From assembly GCA_036339295.1 (NCBI GenBank), contig JAYZBK010000079.1, forward strand, positions 1 through 64,000: a stretch of 64,000 bases of DNA, written 5' to 3'. The notes under the pieces are model-generated. The model ran no database searches and was not told the origin of the DNA. It saw nothing but the letters and a program-made list of their open reading frames with translations. The stretch's first letter is position 1, and every line of letters starts with the position of its first letter. Positions 42,792-51,218 of the stretch are shown in pieces. A program made the position numbers and the translations under genes. Source of the DNA: GCA-002862325 sp036339295. GTDB taxonomy: Bacteria; Planctomycetota; Phycisphaerae; Phycisphaerales; SM1A02.

Positions 42792-44234
42792 ATGAAGCAC
42801 GGGTCGCCCGAACCGACACCCTCCGACGACCTGTCCACGCGCCTCGCGACGCTCGAATCGCGACTCCGCGAGGAACGTCGTCGGAGCCGGAGACTGGAAC
42901 GACTGCTGATCGGCGGCCTGCTCGTCGCGACCTTCGCCGGCGTCGCCGCCGGCACCGCCGCCCGCACCGCGGTCGACGTGGTCCAGACGCGTCGCCTCGA
43001 GATCCTCGACGAGAACGACCGCGTGGTGCTCCTCGCCACCGCCGCCCGACACGGCGGCCGGGTGGACATCTGGGACGCGGCGCAGCGGAACATCGCCCGG
43101 ATCACCGGCAACGGACTCGGCGGCGACCTCAGCATCTTCGATCGACGGGGTCGCCAGGTCGCCGGCGTGTATGCCGACGAGACGGCCGCCCGGATCGAGG
43201 TCAACAACCCGGCGGACGGTTCCGCCGCGGCGCTGCTGACGGCGACCGAGCGCGGCGGGGTCGTGTCGACCTCGGACGCCGGTGGTCGCCGCACCGCCCG
43301 CATGACCTCGGACCCGACCGGCGGTTCGATCGTCGTCGGCGCGCCCGGCCGCGATCTCGCCACGATCGACGTGGGCGAGCGCGGCGGTCGCCTCACGACC
43401 GCGACCACCGAGGACGGCGGGAGCTCCCGCATCGACGGCGACCGGGTGCGGATCCTGGCCTCCACGAGGACGGTGGCCGAGCTCGGACGGAACGACCTGG
43501 GCGGAACCCTCGAGATCCTCGACGGCGCGGGACGCACGAGGCTCGAACTCGCCGGGGACGAGACCGGGGGAAGGCTCGAGGCGCGCGACGCCGCGGGCGT
43601 CGCGGTCGTCGGCATCGGGGTCGGAACCGGTGGAAGCGGCCTTCGGGTCCGGAATCGCGAAGGCGTTTCGGTGGTCGCGATCGGTGCGGATCCCGAAGGA
43701 CACGGTGCGTTCGAACTCTCGGACGCCGAAGGCGTCCGATGCGTCGGCATGGGGATCGACGAGCAGGCGGGCCGACTCGCGATCCACGGTCGGGACGGCC
43801 GAAGGCTGCTCGCGGCGAGCGGCGACCGCGAGGGCGGCCGACTCGAGGTCCGGGACTCGGAGGAGCGGGTGGTCGGCGTGATGCGGGGGGCGGGCGAAGG
43901 CGGCCGCCTGGTCATCGGGCTCGAGCCCGCGGGCATCGGCATCGTCGTCGAGGCCCTGGAGCAGGAATCCCCCTCCATCGCGATGTTCAGTCCCAACGGA
44001 CTCGGCGCCGCGATCGCGGCCGCGCCGTCGGGGGGCCTGATCAACCTGCTCGACGCGAACGGCGACGTCGCCGTCGCGGTGGGCGCGGCCAACGACGCCG
44101 ACGGCGGCGTCGTCTCGGTCAGGAACGAGGAAGGAAACGAGATCGTGCGAGCCGGCTCGACGGAGGACGGCGTCGGCGTGATCGAGGTGTTCAATCGAAA
44201 CCAGACGAGGAAGCGGAGCCTCAACGCCCCATGA
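42792..44234 (+). CDS. Membrane-anchored Gly-rich repeat protein
   Basis: 480 residues; no family recognised. A coiled coil (about 14-36, LATLESRLREERRRSRRL), one TM helix (39-60) and then roughly 15 tandem units of 20-25 residues of the form GGxLxVxDxxGxxVxxxGxD (for example GGRLEVRDSEERVVGVM and GGTLEILDGAGRTRLEL). This pattern suggests a beta-solenoid or propeller projecting from the membrane. Its stop overlaps the mscS start (ATGA, 44231-44234), so the two proteins are probably made in fixed ratio and may form a complex with the channel. Confidence 0.85.
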   Translation: MKHGSPEPTPSDDLSTRLATLESRLREERRRSRRLERLLIGGLLVATFAGVAAGTAARTAVDVVQTRRLEILDENDRVVLLATAARHGGRVDIWDAAQRNIARITGNGLGGDLSIFDRRGRQVAGVYADETAARIEVNNPADGSAAALLTATERGGVVSTSDAGGRRTARMTSDPTGGSIVVGAPGRDLATIDVGERGGRLTTATTEDGGSSRIDGDRVRILASTRTVAELGRNDLGGTLEILDGAGRTRLELAGDETGGRLEARDAAGVAVVGIGVGTGGSGLRVRNREGVSVVAIGADPEGHGAFELSDAEGVRCVGMGIDEQAGRLAIHGRDGRRLLAASGDREGGRLEVRDSEERVVGVMRGAGEGGRLVIGLEPAGIGIVVEALEQESPSIAMFSPNGLGAAIAAAPSGGLINLLDANGDVAVAVGAANDADGGVVSVRNEEGNEIVRAGSTEDGVGVIEVFNRNQTRKRSLNAP

Positions 44235-46249
44235 ATCCACTCCATCGAATCCAGCGCCGATCGCTCGCATCGCTCGTCGTGGGCATCGCCCTCGTCGTGG
44301 CCGGCACCTCCCCGCCGGCGAGCGCGATCCCGCCGATGCCGACGCCACCACCGGCCGCCGGCGAGGAGTCCCCCACCGTCGCCCCGCCCCCCGCGGGACT
44401 CGGCTCGCCCCGGGCGACCCTCCAGACCCTCTTCCGCGCGGTCTCGACCTCGGGCACGGTCCAGCTCGACACCGCGACCGACTGCTTCGCGAAGTCCTCC
44501 CTGCCTCCGACCGAGGCGGTTCGTCGTCAGAGCATCGCCTCGTTCGTCCAGACCCTGGACTGGCTCGGATGGCGGGACCCCGCGATCCTCGACGAGGCGC
44601 CCGCCGAGGTGCAGGCGAGCGAGCCGGGGACGTTCCAGCTCCTCCCGGACACCGGACCGGGAGGGGATGCGACGGCGGTTCGATCCGGCCTCCTGCTCGA
44701 CAAGCTCGACGTCGAACCGAGGATCGTCATCCGGAGGGGACCGGACGGCGCCTGGAGGTTCGGGGAGTCGGCGCTCGCCCCCGACGTCCTCGATGCCGCG
44801 AAGGTGGCGGTCCGGACCCTCCGTCGCGAGAACGGCGAGGAGCCGGCACCCGGCGGCGGGCTGGAAGGCTGGATCACGTCCTCGGGGCCGGAGTGGCTCT
44901 CCCAGCGGATCGCCTTCATCGAGATCTGGCAGTGGATCGGGCTGGGGATCGTGATCCTGCTCGGGCTCAGCCTCGATCTCGTCGCCCGACTGGTCTCCCT
45001 CGCCGCCCTTCGTCGCCTCGTCCGGAGGATCCACGAGCACACGGAGGACCTCACGGTCCGACGCGCGGTGCGCGGGATCGGACTGGTCGCGTCCACCTCG
45101 ACCTGGCTCTTCCTGCTGCCGTTCCTCGACCTGCCCCTCGTCGCCTTCGGAGTGCTGCAGCCCGCGACCCGCCTCGCCTTCGTCCTGGCGCTCTTCTGGT
45201 GCGGCTGGCGGGCGATCGACCTCGCCGGCGAGGTCGCGCTCGGCCGGGCCCATCGCTCGGAGACCAAGGCGGACGACATCCTCGTCCCGATGTTCCGGAA
45301 GACCCTGAAGGTCATCCTCGTCGCCTTCGTCCTCCTGAATCTCGCCCCGCTGCTCGGGCTCGAGCTGGGACCGCTCATCGCGGCGATCGGCGTCGGATCG
45401 TTCGGCTTCGCCTTCGCGTTCAAGAACTCCCTCGAGAACCTCTTCGGAAGCGTCACCGTGATCCTCGACCGACCGTTCCAGGTCGGGGACTGGGTCGTGG
45501 TCGAGGGCGTCGAGGGCACCGTCGAGGCGGTCGGCCTGCGATCGACGCGGATCCGGACCTTCTACAACTCGCTGGTCTCGCTCCCCAACTCCAACCTGAT
45601 CACCACCAAGGTCGACAACTACGGCCTTCGGAAGTACCGGCGGTGGAAGACCGACATCGGCGTGCTCTACGGGACGCCGGTGCCCCGGATCGAGGCGTTC
45701 TGCGCCGGGATCCGGGAGCTGGTCCGGGAGCACCCGTACACCCGGAAGGACTACTACCAGGTGTGGGTCAACGAATTCGGCGCCAGCGGGATCAACATCC
45801 TCGTCTACGTGTTCTGGCAGGCACCCGACTGGCAGACCGAGCTTCGCGAGCGGCATCGCTTCATGGTCGACATCATGCGGCTCGCCGACGCGGTCGGCGT
45901 CGAGTTCGCCTATCCGTCCCAGACGATCTACCTCGAACGGGCCGGCGCCCGGGCGAAGCCGCTCGACGCCTCCCTCGATGCCGCGACCGATCAGCGGACG
46001 GCGATGCGGGCCGGCCGGAACGCGGTCCGCGAGCTCACCAAGGACGCCCTCTGGCGGACCCAGGAGATCCCGAAGTACCGCTTCCTCGACGCCGAGGAGA
46101 CGGCCCGGATCGACTCGATCGCCGACGAGGGCCACGCCGCGGCCGTCGAATCCCGGATCGAGAAGCAGGAACGCTCGGATCTGCCCTCGGAGGCGGGGGA
46201 CGATCCGGAGAAGCCCGACTTCACCGAGCAGCGGGACGCGGGCGGCTGA
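44231..46249 (+). CDS. MscS-type mechanosensitive channel
   Basis: 672 residues. Signal-like N-terminus (to about residue 32) and a periplasmic soluble region (about 40-225), then three or more TM helices and the MscS domain: IGVGSFGFAFAFKNSLENLFGSV (the TM3 pore helix with Gly/Ala packing) and LDRPFQVGDWVVVEGVEGTVEAVGLRSTRIRT (the beta domain). It opens when membrane tension rises, releasing ions during osmotic downshock. The long periplasmic extension is larger than in plain MscS. Translationally coupled to the repeat protein upstream; the small gene at 46309 follows. Confidence 0.93.
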   Translation: MNPLHRIQRRSLASLVVGIALVVAGTSPPASAIPPMPTPPPAAGEESPTVAPPPAGLGSPRATLQTLFRAVSTSGTVQLDTATDCFAKSSLPPTEAVRRQSIASFVQTLDWLGWRDPAILDEAPAEVQASEPGTFQLLPDTGPGGDATAVRSGLLLDKLDVEPRIVIRRGPDGAWRFGESALAPDVLDAAKVAVRTLRRENGEEPAPGGGLEGWITSSGPEWLSQRIAFIEIWQWIGLGIVILLGLSLDLVARLVSLAALRRLVRRIHEHTEDLTVRRAVRGIGLVASTSTWLFLLPFLDLPLVAFGVLQPATRLAFVLALFWCGWRAIDLAGEVALGRAHRSETKADDILVPMFRKTLKVILVAFVLLNLAPLLGLELGPLIAAIGVGSFGFAFAFKNSLENLFGSVTVILDRPFQVGDWVVVEGVEGTVEAVGLRSTRIRTFYNSLVSLPNSNLITTKVDNYGLRKYRRWKTDIGVLYGTPVPRIEAFCAGIRELVREHPYTRKDYYQVWVNEFGASGINILVYVFWQAPDWQTELRERHRFMVDIMRLADAVGVEFAYPSQTIYLERAGARAKPLDASLDAATDQRTAMRAGRNAVRELTKDALWRTQEIPKYRFLDAEETARIDSIADEGHAAAVESRIEKQERSDLPSEAGDDPEKPDFTEQRDAGG

Positions 46250-46308
46250 CCGTCGACGGGTATCATCGGCAGCCCGCGTCCGCCGAAGGACGCCACCGGA
46301 GACCAGAA

Positions 46309-46713
46309 GTGACCGCAACGACCATCGATGAGACCGCCACCCTCCGCATCGAGTCGGCCGGCGACGGCCAGGGGGTGTTCTCCATTCCCGGGACGCAGTA
46401 CCGGCTTCACCTCGCGACGGAGGTCGATCTCGCGGATCGCGTGGGCCAGCGGATCCGGGGAAGGATCACCGGGCACGCGCTCCGCATGCACCAGGCCTCG
46501 GCCGGCGGGAACTTCATCGAGCCGCTCGACGGCCGACCGCGGATCGTGCAGGGCACCGTGCTCGCGGTCGATCCGTCCTCCAACGAGGTGATCGTCGACC
46601 TCGTGGTCCCGTTCCGCCTCTCGATCGCGGAAGGACAGGCCCCCGGCATGTTCGCCTCGGGCGAGATGGTGAACTTCTACGTCGAGCCGGGCTGCCGCTT
46701 CGAGGCCGACTGA
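46309..46713 (+). CDS. Small conserved-looking protein, unknown
   Basis: 134 residues from GTG 46309, with GGAGA 8 nt upstream. No TM or signal. The sequence (YRLHLATEVDLADRVGQRIRGRITGHALRM, VQGTVLAVDPSSNEVIVDLVVPFRL) reads like one or two OB-fold-like small beta barrels. It sits between mscS and the amidotransferase gene on the same strand and may belong to the same operon; a TATCAT -10 lies at 46261-46266. I do not recognise a function. Confidence 0.7.
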   Translation: MTATTIDETATLRIESAGDGQGVFSIPGTQYRLHLATEVDLADRVGQRIRGRITGHALRMHQASAGGNFIEPLDGRPRIVQGTVLAVDPSSNEVIVDLVVPFRLSIAEGQAPGMFASGEMVNFYVEPGCRFEAD

Positions 46714-46736
46714 AGGACCACCCCGACGCGCGACCC

Positions 46737-47318
46737 ATGCTGCTCCTGATCGACAACTACGACTCCTTCACCTGGAACCTCGTCCAGCGGTTCGGCGAGA
46801 TCGCGCCGGACCTCGACATCCGCGTCGTGCGGAACGATGCGATCGGCGTGGAGGAGGCCGAGTCGATGGCCCCCTCGCATCTCGTGATCTCCCCGGGTCC
46901 CTGCACGCCGGACGAGGCCGGAGTGAGCGCCGCGATGATCGATCGATTCCGGGGGCGGATCCCGGTCCTCGGGGTCTGCCTCGGCCACCAGACCATCGGG
47001 GACCTCCACGGCATGACCGTCCGGCGACACGAGGTCCCGGTCCACGGCAAGACGTCGATGGTCCACCACGACGGCAAGGGCGTCTTCCGCGGACTCCCCA
47101 ACCCGTTCCAGGCGACCCGCTACCACTCGCTGGTGGTCGATCGCGAGACGATCCCGGAGGGCTGGGAGATCTCGGCCTGGCTCGACGACGGCCTCGTCAT
47201 GGGATTGCGCGGTCCGGGACCCGGGACGCCCATCGAGGGCGTGCAGTTCCATCCCGAGAGCTTCCTCACCCTCGAGGGCCCCAGGCTCCTCGCGAACTTC
47301 CTCGGGACCGGCGGCTGA
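46737..47318 (+). CDS. trpG: Glutamine amidotransferase of anthranilate/ADC synthase
   Basis: 193 residues. Class I glutaminase with Cys in GVCLGHQ and His/Glu in QFHPESF. It supplies ammonia to anthranilate synthase (tryptophan) or aminodeoxychorismate synthase (folate). MLLLIDNYDSFTWNLVQ is the classical TrpG/PabA start; which role applies cannot be decided as no trpE or pabB is adjacent. It follows the small gene at 46309 by 23 nt. Confidence 0.93.
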   Translation: MLLLIDNYDSFTWNLVQRFGEIAPDLDIRVVRNDAIGVEEAESMAPSHLVISPGPCTPDEAGVSAAMIDRFRGRIPVLGVCLGHQTIGDLHGMTVRRHEVPVHGKTSMVHHDGKGVFRGLPNPFQATRYHSLVVDRETIPEGWEISAWLDDGLVMGLRGPGPGTPIEGVQFHPESFLTLEGPRLLANFLGTGG

Positions 47319-47342
47319 GCCGGCCGCTCAGGCGGCGGTCCC
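47304..47342. terminator. Bidirectional hairpin over two stops
   Basis: 47304-47320 pairs with 47326-47342 at 15 of 17 positions around a 5-nt loop. It overlaps the last codons of trpG and the convergent DUF1444 gene. Probable two-way terminator. Confidence 0.6.
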
Positions 47343-48116
47343 CGCGACGCCGTCCCGAGTCACGAGGAAGAGGTCGGGGGTGATCGGGTACGGGAGCCGG
47401 CGATAGTCCTGGTCCACCCGCTTCCGGAGGCGATCGACGAAGTGGCTCGGGTTCGCGGTCATCGCGACGAACATGTCGCGGGCCGGCGCCGCCACGAGGA
47501 AGTCCCCGTCCAGTTCCGGGGCGAGACGTTGATGGAGCTTCCCGAGAAGCAGCCGGGCGGCGTCGTATCCGTCGTGCTCGTTGACGATCGCGGCGCGACC
47601 GCCATCCTTGCTCTCGACGATCTGGATCTCGAGATCCGGCGAGTACCGCTCGAGGTTCCGTCGCGCAAGCTCGTCGAGGTCGTCCATGTCGACGCCCCAG
47701 CGGATCGCCTGCTCGACGGTCAGCGAGACCGTGACCGAGGGCATGTCGACGACGAAGACCACCACCGTGCCGTTGACCCAGGGAATGTGCGCGACCTGCT
47801 CGCGATCGAGCTGCTCGAAGATGCTCGTCGGCTGGATGCGGGGCATGATCCGATGCCGGGCGATGTCGAAGGGAAGCACGCCCACGCCCGCGCCGTCGCC
47901 GTCCAGGATCTTCTCGAGGTAGTCCTCGACGATCTCCGTGCCTCTCTCCGGGTCGCCCAGCACCATCCGGTAGACGTTCTCGAGACCGAGGTGCCGTCCG
48001 TCCACGATCAGGTCGAACGGACCGGTGAGGGTCGCGCCGCGATCGGGCCAGTGTCGATTCAGGATCGACAGGACCTGTTCGCCGAACGCCTCGGGTTCAC
48101 GTGGTAGGTGCGCCAT
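47328..48116 (-). CDS. DUF1444 family protein
   Basis: 262 residues from ATG 48116, which has GGAGG 8 nt upstream. Family of YtpQ (Bacillus), unknown biochemistry. Blocks: VLPFDIARHRIMPRIQP, VFVVDMPSVTVSLTVEQA and DFLVAAPARDMFVAM are similar to those of the family. No signal or TM. Earlier in-frame ATG (48131) has no ribosome site. Convergent with trpG. Confidence 0.8.
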   Translation of the reverse strand: MAHLPREPEAFGEQVLSILNRHWPDRGATLTGPFDLIVDGRHLGLENVYRMVLGDPERGTEIVEDYLEKILDGDGAGVGVLPFDIARHRIMPRIQPTSIFEQLDREQVAHIPWVNGTVVVFVVDMPSVTVSLTVEQAIRWGVDMDDLDELARRNLERYSPDLEIQIVESKDGGRAAIVNEHDGYDAARLLLGKLHQRLAPELDGDFLVAAPARDMFVAMTANPSHFVDRLRKRVDQDYRRLPYPITPDLFLVTRDGVAGTAA

Positions 48117-48205
48117 TCTCAAAGCCTCCATCGACGTGCCTCGGCACGACTGGATCGAGTCCCGACTCTGGTGTGATCGGCCCGATACCTCGCCCGCTTC
48201 TGTCC

Positions 48206-48213
48206 GGTACGCT
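48206..48213 (+). promoter_or_regulatory. Putative -10 before kdsA
   Basis: GGTACGCT, about 90 nt upstream of kdsA; no clear -35. Confidence 0.3.
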
Positions 48214-48301
48214 CGATCGGGTCGAATGGTTTGACCGGAATGGCCGGTCCTCGGCCGAGCGAGCTTCAAGACCGATAATCCTTCCGATGGAGAGCCCCGG
48301 G

Positions 48302-49183
48302 ATGTCCGACCCTGGCGCGACCGTGCAAGACGATCATCCGACGCAGGCCCTCCAGGCATGGTGGGACCGCGGCGCCCGGGACCCCGACCGACCGCTCATG
48401 GTCATCGCGGGGCCCTGCGTCCTCGAGGACGACGACGTCAATCGATCGATCGCCGAGACGATGCGGGCCGCGTGCGAGGCGGCCGGCGCCTTCTTCGTCT
48501 TCAAGGCCAGCTTCGACAAGGCGAACCGATCGAGCATCCACTCCGACCGCGGCCCCGGGCTCGAAGCCGGCCTCGAACAGCTGGGAAGGATCCGCGAGGC
48601 GTTCGACGTGCCGGTCCTCACCGACGTCCACGAGCCCGCACAGGCCGAGGATGTCGCGAAGGTGGTGGACATCCTGCAGGTGCCCGCATTCCTCTGCCGC
48701 CAGACCGATCTCCTCGCGGCTTGCGGGTCGACCGGCCGCTGCGTCGCGGTCAAGAAGGGGCAGTTCCTCTCCCCCGCCGAGATGCAGCTCGTCCTCGAGA
48801 AGCTTCGCGAGTCGGGTTGCACCCGGATGATGGCCACCGAGCGCGGCACCTTCTTCGGGTACCACCGACTCGTGACGGACTTCATCGGCCTCGGGGACCT
48901 CGCCGAGATCGCGGAGGCGTACGACGCCCCGATCTGCTTCGATGCGACCCACAGCACGCAACTCCCGGGGGGCGGTGGTTCGACGAGCGGGGGCCGGCCG
49001 GAACGAGCCCCGCTGCTCGCCCGGGCCGCGGTGGCGGCGGGCGTCGAGGCGATCTTTCTCGAAACCCACCCCGACCCCTCCAGGGCCCGAAGCGACAAGG
49101 CGACGGTCCTTCCGCTCGAGGAGGTCCCCGATCTTCTCGGGCGCCTGGTCCGGATCCGGGAGGCGGCGGCCTCCGGAGTCTGA
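48302..49183 (+). CDS. kdsA: 3-deoxy-8-phosphooctulonate synthase
   Basis: 293 residues from ATG 48302 (GGAGA about 9 nt upstream; ATG 48287 is an alternative). It joins PEP and arabinose-5-phosphate to make Kdo-8-P for lipid A core. KASFDKANRSSIHSDRG is the arabinose-5-phosphate loop, RQTDLLAACG and KKGQFLSPAEM follow. Cys in VIAGPCV marks the metal-dependent class (Asn in E. coli). Indicates a Gram-negative LPS-type outer membrane. Confidence 0.95.
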   Translation: MSDPGATVQDDHPTQALQAWWDRGARDPDRPLMVIAGPCVLEDDDVNRSIAETMRAACEAAGAFFVFKASFDKANRSSIHSDRGPGLEAGLEQLGRIREAFDVPVLTDVHEPAQAEDVAKVVDILQVPAFLCRQTDLLAACGSTGRCVAVKKGQFLSPAEMQLVLEKLRESGCTRMMATERGTFFGYHRLVTDFIGLGDLAEIAEAYDAPICFDATHSTQLPGGGGSTSGGRPERAPLLARAAVAAGVEAIFLETHPDPSRARSDKATVLPLEEVPDLLGRLVRIREAAASGV

Positions 49184-49237
49184 AGTTCGGGGGTTTCGGG
49201 GCCCCGGCCGATGGCGGGTCGCTATCGTGAGAGGGTC

Positions 49238-49738
49238 ATGAACCCGAAGTGCGACCGATGCGATCGACCGGCCGAAGTGCACGAGATCGACGTCAAGAAC
49301 GGCGTCCAGGTCCACCTCTGTCGCGAGCACGCGATCGAGGCCGGGTTCCAGCTTCCGGACACGCCCCCCGTCGCCAAGGTGCTCTCCGACCTTTCGAGCA
49401 TGCAGGTCCAGGTGTCGACCCAGCCGACGCGGAAGGCGACGGAGTGCCCGTCCTGCGGAACGACGTTCGTGCGGTTCCGGAAGACCGGGCTCCTTGGTTG
49501 CGCCGAGTGCTACGGAGTCTTCGAGAAGCCGCTCGAATCGGTCATCGCCCGGAGCCAGAACGGCGCCACCACCCACGTCGGCCGGACGCCCGAAGGACAG
49601 GCCGAGATGGTCGATCGCGTCGCCCTTCGCCGATCGATCCTCGACGAACTCGAGCGGGCCGTCGCGAGCGAGCAGTACGAACGGGCGGCCGAGCTCCGGG
49701 ACCGGCTCCACTCCCTCCCCGACGGATCCGCGCCGTGA
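49238..49738 (+). CDS. mcsA: McsA-like zinc protein
   Basis: 166 residues. Two zinc-binding sets, CDRC...HLC and CPSC...CAEC, followed by a UVR-type helical motif (LERAVASEQYERAAELRDRL). McsA activates the arginine kinase McsB in Firmicutes. Stop TGA overlaps the mcsB start GTG (GTGA), so the two are translationally coupled. Confidence 0.9.
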   Translation: MNPKCDRCDRPAEVHEIDVKNGVQVHLCREHAIEAGFQLPDTPPVAKVLSDLSSMQVQVSTQPTRKATECPSCGTTFVRFRKTGLLGCAECYGVFEKPLESVIARSQNGATTHVGRTPEGQAEMVDRVALRRSILDELERAVASEQYERAAELRDRLHSLPDGSAP

Positions 49739-50787
49739 GACTCGAACGTCGCGGCCCGTGGATCGAGTCCGGCGGCGCGGACGCCGATGTCGTGATCTCG
49801 AGTCGGGTTCGACTGGCGAGGAACCTCGCCGGCTTCAACTTCGTGAACCAGTCGACCGACGAGGAGTCCCGAGAGCTCGTGAGGCTCGTCCGGTCCTTCG
49901 ACTTCTCCGACTCGCCCGGCCAGTGGATCGACGTCGACGAGCTCGCCGAGCCGCAGCGACAGCTTCTCGTCGAACGCCACCTCGTCTCGCGGCCCTTCCT
50001 CGAGTCGTCGACGCCGCGAAGCGTCCTGATCGGCCAGGACGAACGACTCAGCGTCATGGTGAACGAGGAGGATCACCTGCGGGTGCAGGTCATCCTGCCC
50101 GGCTGCGGGCTCGAGTCCGCGTGGGAGCGGGCCACGGTCATCGACGAGCGACTCGAGCGCGACGTCGAGTTCGCGGTCCATCCCCGCTGGGGCTACCTGA
50201 CCGCCTGCCCGACGAATCTCGGGACCGCGATCCGCTTCTCGATCATGGCCCACCTGCCCGCCCTGCGGATGACGAACGAGCTCGAACGCCTCCGGAGGGC
50301 CGCCAACGCCCTCGACCTCGCGGTGCGGGGCTTCTACGGCGAGGGGTCGGAGAGTTCGGGCGACTTCTACCAGGTGAGCAACCAGATCACCCTCGGCGTC
50401 TCCGAATCGGATCTCCTGGGCCGCTTCGTCGGCTCCGTGGTGCCACGGATCGTCGAGTACGAGCGGATGGCGAGGAACATGCTCCTCGATCGCAGCCGCC
50501 CGCAGCTCGAGGATCGGGTCCATCGCTCGCTCGGCCTCCTTCGCTCGGCCCGTCTCCTCGGTGTCGACGAGGCGATGAAGCACCTCAGCCGGGTTCGTCT
50601 CGGTGTCGCCCTCGACCTGCTCGACGGCGTCGCCCTCGAGGCGGTCCAACGGCTCTTCCTCGAGGTGCAGCCGGGCCACCTGACCCTCGACGATCGCTTT
50701 CCCGGCGAGTCGGTCCCGGCGGACGAGCTGGACGAGACGATGAAGTCGGTCCGCGCGACGCTCGTGCGGACCGCCCTCTCCAACTGA
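49735..50787 (+). CDS. mcsB: Protein arginine kinase McsB
   Basis: 350 residues from GTG 49735. Phosphagen-kinase fold that phosphorylates arginine side chains of misfolded proteins. ISSRVRLARNL, the nucleotide loop LTACPTNLGTAIRFS and HLPALRM are typical. The C-terminus has MKSVRATLVRT; the RDxxRA allosteric motif of Bacillus McsB is not clearly present. No ctsR or clpC is nearby. Confidence 0.92.
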   Translation: MRLERRGPWIESGGADADVVISSRVRLARNLAGFNFVNQSTDEESRELVRLVRSFDFSDSPGQWIDVDELAEPQRQLLVERHLVSRPFLESSTPRSVLIGQDERLSVMVNEEDHLRVQVILPGCGLESAWERATVIDERLERDVEFAVHPRWGYLTACPTNLGTAIRFSIMAHLPALRMTNELERLRRAANALDLAVRGFYGEGSESSGDFYQVSNQITLGVSESDLLGRFVGSVVPRIVEYERMARNMLLDRSRPQLEDRVHRSLGLLRSARLLGVDEAMKHLSRVRLGVALDLLDGVALEAVQRLFLEVQPGHLTLDDRFPGESVPADELDETMKSVRATLVRTALSN

Positions 50788-50809
50788 ATTCGATCGATCG
50801 GAGCCGCGC

Positions 50810-51097
50810 TCAGCCGGCGTAGACGCGGTCGCAATGGCGAGCGAAGTCGACGTCCTTCTCGGAGAGCCCGCCGGCGTCGTGCGTCGAGAGCGTGAGCGTC
50901 ACCTTGCTGAAGCGGATGAGGATGTCCGGATGATGCTGGACCTCCTCGGCGTGCATGGCGACGCTCCCGACGAAGTCGATGGCGGCCTTGAACCCACCGA
51001 AGACGAAGGTCCTCTGGATGGCGTCGCCGCTCCGCGACCATTCCGGCAGGCCGGCGAGCGCGTCCTCGATCGCCTCGTCGGAGAGTTTTTCGACCAT
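50810..51097 (-). CDS. phhB: Pterin-4a-carbinolamine dehydratase
   Basis: 95 residues. Single PCD/DCoH domain with the active-site HHPD (EEVQHHPDILIRFSKVTLTL). It recycles tetrahydrobiopterin or serves as a moonlighting factor. Strong GGGAGG 8 nt upstream. Convergent with mcsB. No phenylalanine hydroxylase is in this window. Confidence 0.93.
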   Translation of the reverse strand: MVEKLSDEAIEDALAGLPEWSRSGDAIQRTFVFGGFKAAIDFVGSVAMHAEEVQHHPDILIRFSKVTLTLSTHDAGGLSEKDVDFARHCDRVYAG

Positions 51098-51126
51098 CGT
51101 TGCGTCCTCCCAAGGGTGACCGACCC

Positions 51127-51132
51127 ACTATA
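51127..51132 (-). promoter_or_regulatory. -10 element of phhB
   Basis: TATAGT on the minus strand, 29 nt before the phhB ATG; near-consensus sequence. Confidence 0.45.
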
Positions 51133-51218
51133 GCTGGACAGGCGGACGACCTCCTCGGATGATGCCTGCGGTGATTCTCACCGGGCGGACCCGCCCACCT
51201 CCGACCGATCGGGATCCC

